Assembly (NCBI GenBank): GCA_025602905.1
Contig: JAHLKI010000017.1
Span: 310,001 to 374,000, forward strand
Reading direction: 5' to 3'
Length of the DNA stretch: 64,000 bases
DNA from: Phlyctochytrium arcticum
Lineage: Eukaryota > Chytridiomycota > Chytridiomycetes > Chytridiales > Chytridiaceae
Below the pieces are notes generated by a model that had not been told where the DNA came from, ran no database searches, and saw nothing but the letters and a program-made list of their open reading frames with translations. Below, piece by piece: positions 56,253-64,000 of the stretch. Both the position numbers and the translations under genes were made by a program. Position 1 is the stretch's first letter; every line of letters begins with the position of its first letter.

Positions 56253-58625
56253 ATGAGGACGCCCTCCTGCGCTACGGACAAGTGCGTGTGGGCGATGTAT
56301 ATCCCATGGCGTAAGAACTATCGAGAAATTTCTCCGTGTCATGACAAGAAAGTCCGTGAGCAGGCGTTCGAATCATTCTTTAGGACATTCGAATATCGGT
56401 CAGAGGGCTGGTCGGATTTGTTCAGTGCGTTGTACAGGGCGATGCGAGAGGCAAGACGTATTCATGGTTATCTTCCTCAGTCCCCCCTCTTCGAGTTCTA
56501 CGGAGAATCAGTAGATCACGTATGAGAGCACCACCAAAATCCTAAAACAATCTTAACGACGACAAAAACCTCAGGAAACGACACATCTGCGACCGACAAG
56601 ATTGTGGTTGCGCAGTCGAAGACGGAGATTAGAGTGGCAAATCTTGAAAAAGCTCTACTAGAGCACGAAGACCAAATGGAGGTCATACGGAAAAACGCCG
56701 CGGATGATTTTCAAAAAGCCGTTTTGGAATACAATGATCAAAAGAAACTTATGCTGAAAATTGTTGCGTCAGATATTGCAAAAGCTGTTCTGGAGTGCGA
56801 AAACCAGATGGCGGCAGAAAATGAAACGGCTCTGATGGAGTGCAGGGACGAGATGGAAGCCAATCAGAACGTAACGGCGGAAGATCATGAGCAAGCTCTC
56901 TTAGAGTGTAAGACCCAAATAGAAGCCATGCAGAAAGAAGCCGAGGACAAGGACAAAGGTATGGCGAGTGACGACATGGCCAACGTTACGATTCCGCCGA
57001 TAATATCTAACGCAGGCAACACAGTTCTAGACAAGGAGCGATCGGCCATGGCGACACGCGTCGCAAATCTCGAACAAATTCTGAAAAAGTGCAACGAACG
57101 TATTGCAAGTCTTGAACAATCCCTTCTGCAGAAAAACTTGATTAACAGCCAAGAATGCCAAATTCAACAAATCGATCAGCATCATGAGCGGACAAATGTG
57201 AAAGATACCCAACACACTGCTGCGGAGGCGGCGGGAGGATCAACTGTCATTGAGGTGTGTGTATTTAACCAATGTGTTCCTGGCATATTTCAACAGCTCA
57301 ATTACCATGTTGAACAGTTCGACTTTTTGTTTCAAAAGAAGCATCAGCATATTTTAGCTGCTATGCTTCAAAGACTAACTTCACAAGAACGTCAAATTTT
57401 CGGATTTCTCCAGTGTTTCCATCGCCCACTTCCAAATTCCCATACCCAAATGGCTGAATTGCAACAGATATTGAACAGTCTCACCTACGGAGTTGAAGAA
57501 TTCCGGGCGAACGCGTTCTTACGCGGTGTGCAGAGCGATCTAAATTTGTTCAAAGGCTGGATGTCAGAAACTGGGTCCGTCGACAGACATTGGGATCTTT
57601 TGTACGGATTATACCGCGCATTACGAGAACGCTTTAGAGTCTGGTGGGATCTGAATGAAAAGGAAGTGACGAATTCTATTGGCATAGTTACAAACACATC
57701 GCTTAATGATCGGGTTGTAGAATCAGCAGAAAAGCCCAATATCGAAAGCCAGAATATTGAACTTCATCAAGGCAATACTGATCAGACTTTGCCCGACGCA
57801 CAGGAGTTGGGGATAGAGACTCTGGCCAAAGCTGATGGGATGACGGATGCAGTATCTACCGATCATGCCCTGAAGCAGCAAGTTGCACAATTCCAAGCTT
57901 TCATCGAAACCACCCGTGCGGACAAAGAGTCGGAGCGGGAGTTGCCGCAGTCTCGTCATAAGCCGCTCCAGAACAAAATTCAAGAGCTACAAGAGGGAAT
58001 GATGGTCAGCGAAGTTATAGCTTCTCGTTCAACCGCACGTGAGAAAGGGGACACGGCACAGCTTGCCTTATCCAATGCCGAAGAGCAGTTGACAGAGAAA
58101 GACACGTGTTTGAAGAAGGTTTTTGAACAAAAGACACATTTATCTGCAGAGCATACTGCAAACATTAAAGGTCGAGATCAATTTGAAGCGGAATGTCTTT
58201 CAAAACGAGAAGAGTCGCGAATCTTACGTGCTTCACAACCGGAAGATACCAACCTTCGACAAGCACTGGGTAAACGGCGTTTATGCTTTGAAGAACGTGA
58301 AGGAGAACATTGCGAGCAACTCCAGGGGCCCATCCGGCAATCACAGATTAAGCAACAAGAAAATGCAAATATTCACGTTGCGTTGGATGGCGAATCATCG
58401 GATTGCGCTCGGACGCTTCACACCTCAGCTGAAGAAAAACATAATCTACAAGTGACACTGGAAGCAAAGATGCCGGAACTGGAACGAAGCCTAACAAGCT
58501 GTGGGGTATTGACAGGAAAGCCTCGGTTGGAGGAAAGCCAGGAGACAGCCTGGCCACTTGCGGGACAAATTTGGAAGTCCGCGAGGGCAGCCACGAACCT
58601 TTTGGGGAGATCCAAAAAGGCATAG
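56253..58625 (+). pseudogene. Family C gene C5, one in-frame TGA in an otherwise complete gene
   Basis: The N-terminal domain (CATDKCVWAMYIPWRKNYRE, AFESFFRTFEYRSEGW) runs to SVDHV, where a TGA (56523-56525) replaces the Leu codon of C3. The same frame then stays open for 700 codons: repeats (EKALLEHEDQMEVIRKNAAD), exon 2, the shared domain (MLQRLTSQERQIFGFLQCFH, RERFRVWWDLNEKEVTNSIG) and the second coiled coil. Intron 1 (56959-57015, 57 nt) and intron 2 (57255-57317, 63 nt) are both multiples of three without stops, so spliced and unspliced RNAs keep the frame. An ATG-less start after the TGA would miss the N-terminal domain. Either a very recent loss or a truncated, still translated gene. 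Confidence 0.6.
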
Positions 58626-59267
58626 CTCCCACGTATGCGGATGGCTTGTTTGATTTCCACCCGCTGCTTGAAGAGGCATTTCCATGTTTGTCGGTGAACT
58701 ACGCTTCCACACTCTACTACGTGTGATTTTTCAAAGAGCTCTCAATACCCCATTTCATAAGTTCAGTTGTAATTTTACTTTCACCCACATATTTGGCCGG
58801 TTTACCTCGTAATATGTTTACATTACTGAAAATAAATGTTTTGACCGTTACCTCGGCCTCTATTCACGATATAATGGTGGAATTGATAGTTTGGCTTGCA
58901 CCTGCTGTAATGCGGACCTCATTGTTCTAAGCTGATTTGGTTGGCAAGGGAGTCATAATCCTGGGTTCTCTCAAAATGCCCGAAAGCAGCTTGAAATTAT
59001 CTTAGATGCACGGACATAATTGGCCAGCAATCTCCTCCATTAATCAACGTCGCAGATGTCTTTTGTCCTTTCTGGTTGACCGCGATGTACCGGCTGCGCA
59101 AGGAGGCTTTCTGTTATCACGTGTGTCAAACCATTGACAGCTGAAATTGACCCCTTTCCCCGCACATTTACACGGGGCTAGTTTTGCAAGGTATTCAATA
59201 TATTCCGCTCAGATTCACCCATTTCATTCGTAGCGACTCAACCTTTACTCAACAGATCATCAGCAAA
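58626..59267. promoter_or_regulatory. C5-C6 spacer
   Basis: GGCTGCGCAAGGA at 59091 and TGACAGCTGAAATTGACCCC from 59135 (the second TGACAGC is lost), then CTTTCCCCGCACATTTACAC and the leader. No gene is seen. Confidence 0.5.
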
Positions 59268-61080
59268 ATGAAGACGTACTTGTGCGATGTGGATGAGTGC
59301 GTTTGGGCAACGTATATCAAATGGTACGAAGAATACCAAGGAGTTTTGGAGGATCCGGATCGATGGCCATGGAATAAGCTGAAAGACGCGCGGGACAAGT
59401 ATATTGATCTATTCAGATTTGTTAAATGGTACCCCAAAAAACTGTGGTCAGAATCGTTCGAGTGGTTGAACCACGACATCAAAGCACACTTCTTTGACTC
59501 CAAGTGGTACCCAAAGAGGAGCAAAAAGTTTTGCACTTTCTACCAAGAGTCAAAAGCGCATGTATCGGAGCACCATCACACAAAGCAAACAATCTTGCCA
59601 GTGGCAATAACTTCAGACGGCGACTCCAGCTTTGAAGTCGTGGAGCCCTCGACCCCCGCATCAGACCAAGACACTGTGTCCATCAGTGACGAGATCAGCG
59701 ATCCGGGAGATGCACCGGAAAGCTGTGCTACTCTTGGCATCCCGCAGGACGCATCCAAGGCCGGCAAGGAAGTGGTTGCGCAGTCAGAGATGGAGATTCG
59801 ATTGACAAAACTTGAAAATGCTCTACTAGAGTGCAAAAACCAGATGGAGGTCATGCGAAATGACGCGGATGAGGTTATTCAAAAAGCTGTTTTGGAGTGC
59901 AAAAACGAGATGGAAGCCGTGCAGAAAAATGCGGCGGCAGATCATGAACAGGCTTTCCGGGAGTACAAGAAGCAGATGGAAGCGTTGCGGAAAACCGTCG
60001 AGGATAGCAACAAAGGTATGGCGAGTGACAACGGCCTCGGCCTTGGGATGCCACTGAAAGTATCTGAGGCAGGCGAGAAATGTGCGAACCCGGCGCATTC
60101 CGCCCTTGTAACACGCAACACATATCTTGAAAAAACTCTGATGGGGTGCAACAAGCGAATTGCAAGCCTTGAACAATCTTTGCAAAAGAACAGGATTGAT
60201 AGACCAGAATGCCAAACTCAACAATCTGATCAGCATGATGAGCGGGGTAATGCGGATGATATCCAACCCCCCGTTACTGGGGACCGGCTGTCATTGAGGT
60301 ATGACCAGCGTATGCGCTTTTGGCAATGTTTTCACTACTAAAATGTCTATTTTGAATAGTTCCAGAGTTTGTTTGAGAAGGAGCATCTCGATATCTTGGT
60401 TGCTGCTTTGCAGAGACTTGGTCCGATCGAGCGACTTTTCTTCGGATTTCTGCAGTGGTATGAATATCATGAAGCTCATTTGACATTTCAAAATTTACGT
60501 CCTCAGCACCTACTCGAGTTACAAACAATCTTGGCCAACTTCCCCGAAAAGTACGAGAGTGCCGACGTGTGCTTTTGGGGGATGCAGAGCGTTCTGGATT
60601 TGGCCGAAGGCTGCATGAGCGAGGATCAGTCTTTCCACACACGCTGGATGTATTTGCAAAGGCTATACTACGCATTACGACAATGCTTCAGAGAATGGTG
60701 GGACCTGAATGGAAATGAAATCGCTGACTCTATCGACATCGACACAAACACGTCGCTTGATGATCGGGGTGTACGGGGAGCAGAAAAGCCGAATCCTCGA
60801 GTCAAACTACTGAACTTCATCAAGGGAACCCTCCTCAGACTTTACCAGAAGGCCAGAAGATGAGCACAGAAACTCTGACCAGAGACAATGTGATCACGGA
60901 TGCAGGATCTACGGATCATGACCTCAAGAAGAAAGTTGCGCTGCTCCAAGCGGTTATCGAATCTACCCGGGAAGAGAATAGAGCGGAGCGTGCGTTGGCG
61001 CAGTCTCGACATGAGCAAATCCTGCGCTTACTTTAAGAGCTCAATGATGAGGCAGTGATGGCCAAAGAAAACCTTTGACG
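59268..61080 (+). pseudogene. Family C gene C6, several frameshifts
   Basis: Exon 1 is intact: CDVDECVWATYIKWYEEYQG, with an N-terminal domain longer than in C2 or C3, the linker SSFEVVEPSTPASDQD, then repeats. Intron 1 (60016-60072) is 57 nt and in frame. A shift late in exon 2 (TGDRLSL where others have EGPTVIE) puts exon 3 out of phase across the normal GTATGA...GAATAG intron. Exon 3 keeps the shared domain (ALQRLGPIERLFFGFLQWYE, RQCFREWWDLNGNEIADSID), then shifts again near 60795. Beyond 60860 the coiled coil is scattered over frames, with TAA at 61033 and TGA at 61077. Clear pseudogene. Confidence 0.7.
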
Positions 61081-62690
61081 GGGTAGGCCACCTTTTGCTT
61101 TGTCAAATGCGAAAGAGCAGTGGCCAGAGAAGGACGAAGGACGCGTGTTTGAAGACAGCTATGGAGTATAACTTTCAGCGGAGCATGCAGCATCAATGTC
61201 CTCCCACAAGCCTAGATTCAAGTTCTGTAATTCCTTGGTCTCCTCACGAACACCTGCCTACGCTTCGTCGCCGGCTTGGTGAAATAGCGTGTTTCGACAT
61301 TATTTTGCACCGTGGGTTGAAAGGAAGTTCCGTACATGTCTTTCAAACTTTGGTGTAGTATCGCCACTCTACATTGACCAACATTTGTACCATGCTTTCC
61401 TCAGATAAAAATCAATATCCCAGCCCTCAGTTAGTCCTTCCTTTGCGCTTTATCATGTGTAATTGACGGCTCTCGAAGTTGTGCTGGCAACACCAGAGAA
61501 TGGAAGTGAATGGGATAGCATTGATGCATGCCTCTTTTGATCATTGATTGATGACGGTTTTTGACTGTAGCCGCAACAGCCAAACATTATAAAAATCAGT
61601 ACTGTTTCTGCTGAAAGTCGTTGGTAATAAGCGCTCATGCAAGCACAATTAGCAAAACAGTAGTGTATCTTCGCTATCCGTAGCAAAAGCAAGTAAAGGG
61701 GTCCGGATAAAGCGATCCTTGGTGAATGCTCTGCCCATTGCAAGACACTGGCAGTTTTGCTTCCGTCAGTTCTGAACCCCCAGGACCAAAGGTGACGCTA
61801 TGAAAATGTTGCCCCTAGGCTTCTGAAAGCTGGCTGGTCATCACATAAACCATCCCGGGCTCTAAGTTTCTAACCCCGTCGCCCGAACGCAGTAAAGTAA
61901 AACTCATCGGTATGCTCTCTGGTTTGTTCCTTCTGCTCATCCACAGACTCGAAGTGTAGGCGTTTCTTGACACGTAAATTATTTCATTATGATGGAAGTG
62001 TTCCGCGTTGAAGACAAGTATGATCTTGAATCATCTTGGGAATTGACCTTTTGTTGACAGCGAATCCGGCCTGCACGGTAATGGTGAGCTATATTCTGGG
62101 CATTCTGCGAGCCCGTCTGCCCTTTTCCGATCGCAAAGCAGTTGCAAAGCGCCTATGTTTGTACCGGGGTGTGGAGATTTGAGTTTGGTGATCTTGATGA
62201 TCTTGACAGTTGTCGGCGCGACAGGCATAAACAAAAGTGGCATTTCTCTCGCGTCGAAGTTGGCGGTCGATCCAAGGACCATTCAGGGGGGTGTGGTTGG
62301 CGGGAACTTGATAAAGTTATCAAAGCAGGAACCAAGTTCAATGGGAGATCACAGCCCAGAAATTATTTGTTTAAAAATTAGAAACATGGGCATTTTTGAG
62401 AGTTTTTGGAATGAGAAATATTGGTTGAAAACTGGCGCATATCGAACGTTGTCTGGTTGCTGGTCTGGTTGTCCTGTAATTTTGGCGAAATGAATGTGCC
62501 ATGTGCCTGTCGCTGCGCAGCGTGTAATAAATAGACCTGGCAGGCTGGCTGACAGCCCCGTTTCCCTACCACAATACGTGTTCACTTTGCAAAACTTTTG
62601 CATCACATCGAGAATATCTTTACTTCAGGTTCATCGTTCATGTAGCGGAGATTTTTGCTAAGTAGAACTCATAAGTAAACCAGACAGCAA
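61081..62690. other. C6 tail relic and C6-C7 spacer
   Basis: 61081-61200 is a decayed coiled-coil tail. The rest, about 1.4 kb, is longer than other spacers and shows no supported gene; frames at 62142-62493 lack conservation. Near the end stand CGCTGCGCAGCG at 62511, a perfect palindrome, TGACAGCCCCGTTTCCC at 62550 and CACAATACG, the common upstream elements for C7. Confidence 0.5.
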
Positions 62691-63997
62691 ATGAGGACTA
62701 ACAAATGCGATATCGATGACTGTCTGTGGGCCAGGTACATAAGATGGTTCGACAAGTATAAAAACATTATCGAGGGCGGCGATCAGTGGACGGAGCATGA
62801 TTTGAAGTTGTCATGCGAGGAATACTTGGAACAATTCAAATCATTCTGGTTACCCAATCCAGTATTCTGGCCAGACTCATTCAAGCGGTTGGATCGGACG
62901 ATGAAGTTTGTCCAAGGCGACTCCGGGCTGTTTATTTGGTTCAATCAGCAGAAATCCGAGGAAGTCTTCTTGGATATTTATAAGGAATCTCATGAGCACG
63001 TATCGTTGCATCACCGAGATATTAAAGCAACCGTTCCCACGCCGAGTACCTTGGATGACGAATTCATCTGTGGAGAAATGCCTTCACTAGTCCTGTCGAT
63101 GCGATTGCAGATACTCTTTTCGAAAATTCGTCTGCAAGGAGAATGGATACCGAGGAAGATGCTTGTATCCCTAATCAGGCATTGAACGGAGAAAGTGGAA
63201 TTGCACAAATGAAATCTGTCATTCAGCACCTTCAAGAAGATATCACTCACCTCCGCGAGGAAAAAGAGTCAGAGCGACGGGTGATCCAATTTCTTCATGA
63301 GGAAATAGAGCAAATGCAGTTAGATAAAGAATATGTGGCCAGCGAAAATGCGCGACAGCTCTCGGTCGTCCATGATGAACTTGCCATGGCCCAAGATGAT
63401 TCGAGAGACGAATTCTTGAATCTTGAAGCCATTCTGGAAGAACGGGACGCGCAAATTGACGAATTATTTGAAGAAAATCAACTATTGCAGATTAGTTGTC
63501 GCCGAAAAGCTGCCAGTGTTCAAAGTTGGGAAGAGGAAGCTGAGGGGCTCGAATGCAATCTAACAAATCTCAAAGATCTCTTGGCAGAAAAGGACTTGAG
63601 TTTGAGCCAAGCTCTCGAGGAGAAAAGACGACTCTTGAAGAAGCATACGCAGATCGTCAAGATACGAGATCAATTTGATGCGGAGCTTTCATTGGAACGA
63701 GAAAGGTCGAAAAAGTTATAGAATGAACTTGATGAGAAGGCGCGTCTTTATTTGATTTCGCGGGAAGAAATTGCCGATGTTCGACAGCAGTTGGGACAAG
63801 ACCTTTCTCATATTTGTCAGCGTGAACGAGAACAGTCTGAACAACTTCAGAAGCAATCCGATGAGCTTCGACTTCAAGAAAATGAGCACTCTGAAATGCG
63901 CGATACTTTAAAGGAGCAGATCTCGAGACTTCAACACTCCTTGGCGAATCGCGGCGTGGAACTTGACAACTTGCGTGAGGAAAACGCAAGGCTGTAG
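62691..63997 (+). pseudogene. Family C gene C7, lacks the central domain
   Basis: The N-terminal domain is complete (CDIDDCLWARYIRWFDKYKN, FKSFWLPNPVFWPDSFKRLD, IYKESHEHVSLHHRDIK). A one-base shift near 63075 separates it from SPVDAIADTLFENSSARRMD. The frame then goes straight into the C-terminal type of coiled coil (ITHLREEKESERRVIQFLHE, LLAEKDLSLSQALEEKRRLL). The ECK repeats, exon 2 and the FLQ-WW domain are absent, and no intron is apparent. A TAG at 63719-63721 stands where paralogues have a Gln/Leu-Gln codon pair; the frame remains open after it to a TAG at 63995. It is the most divergent member and may be an older, rearranged copy. The true end may lie beyond the window. Confidence 0.6.
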
Positions 63998-64000
63998 GCA

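Noticed and set aside
8952..63721. A nuclear genetic code in which TGA or TAG is sense
   Set aside because: The housekeeping genes here end normally in TAG, TGA and TAA and contain no internal stops, and both TGA and TAG are affected in the clusters. Local decay explains it better.
43300..64000. Transposable element as the cause of the tandem units
   Set aside because: No reverse transcriptase, transposase, terminal inverted repeats or target-site duplications were seen at the unit borders; unequal crossing-over suffices.
1..64000. tRNA and rRNA genes
   Set aside because: I noticed no clear A/B-box pair or cloverleaf while reading; a tRNA scan would be needed to exclude them.

Overview
The window is nuclear DNA of a fungus. 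Most genes have several short spliceosomal introns (about 40-65 nt, GT...AG), and the housekeeping genes look fungal. Three of them point away from Dikarya and towards an early-diverging, chytrid-like lineage: a DHTKD1-type 2-oxoadipate dehydrogenase E1, a mitochondrial FAD glycerol-3-phosphate dehydrogenase ending in EF-hands, and a GCR1_C-domain protein. The lineage call is inference; no rRNA or other marker gene is present.

Layout. 1-5.6 kb: 3' part of a large PPR protein (+), convergent with a GCR1_C-domain protein (-). 5.6-6.6 kb: no convincing gene. 6.6-24.6 kb: accessory cluster 1, built from two unfamiliar paralogous families. Family A has five copies of a tiny basic protein (52-71 aa when intact), mostly starting with a MLATTRR-like motif and followed by an intron at or just after the stop. 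Family B has six coiled-coil genes (B1-B6). Several A copies precede a B copy, and B3/B4 and B5/B6 are tail-to-tail inverted pairs. 25-43 kb: ordinary genes, namely a small membrane protein, DHTKD1, a small disordered protein, a KH-like RNA-binding protein, a small acidic-tailed protein, a ZCCHC9-like zinc-knuckle protein, an EamA transporter, an SGNH-hydrolase-like protein and GPD2/GUT2. 43.3-64 kb: accessory cluster 2, a head-to-tail array of seven units of about 3.1-3.5 kb (C1-C7), each carrying one modular coiled-coil gene.

The most unusual content is the two clusters. B and C proteins share a domain I do not recognise (about 130-150 aa; hallmarks H-Q-H...ML..L...ER..F.FLQWY...FREWW). It sits N-terminally in B3-B6, in the middle of C1-C6 and C-terminally in B1, always beside long charged coiled coils. 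C genes also carry a conserved N-terminal domain (C.TD.CVWA.YI.WY) and a coiled coil made of about 22-residue repeats with a recurrent LECKNQ motif. Upstream DNA of both clusters shares GCTGCGCA and TGACAGC/GCTGTCA elements. By my hand splicing B2, B4, C1 and C3 are intact, while B1, B3, B5, B6, C2, C4, C5, C6, C7 and A3 carry frameshifts, in-frame stops or both. This is a fast birth-and-death family. Its function is unknown; nothing in the sequence supports a specific biochemical role.

All splice models were made by eye from GT/AG sites, reading-frame continuity and, for the families, comparison between copies.
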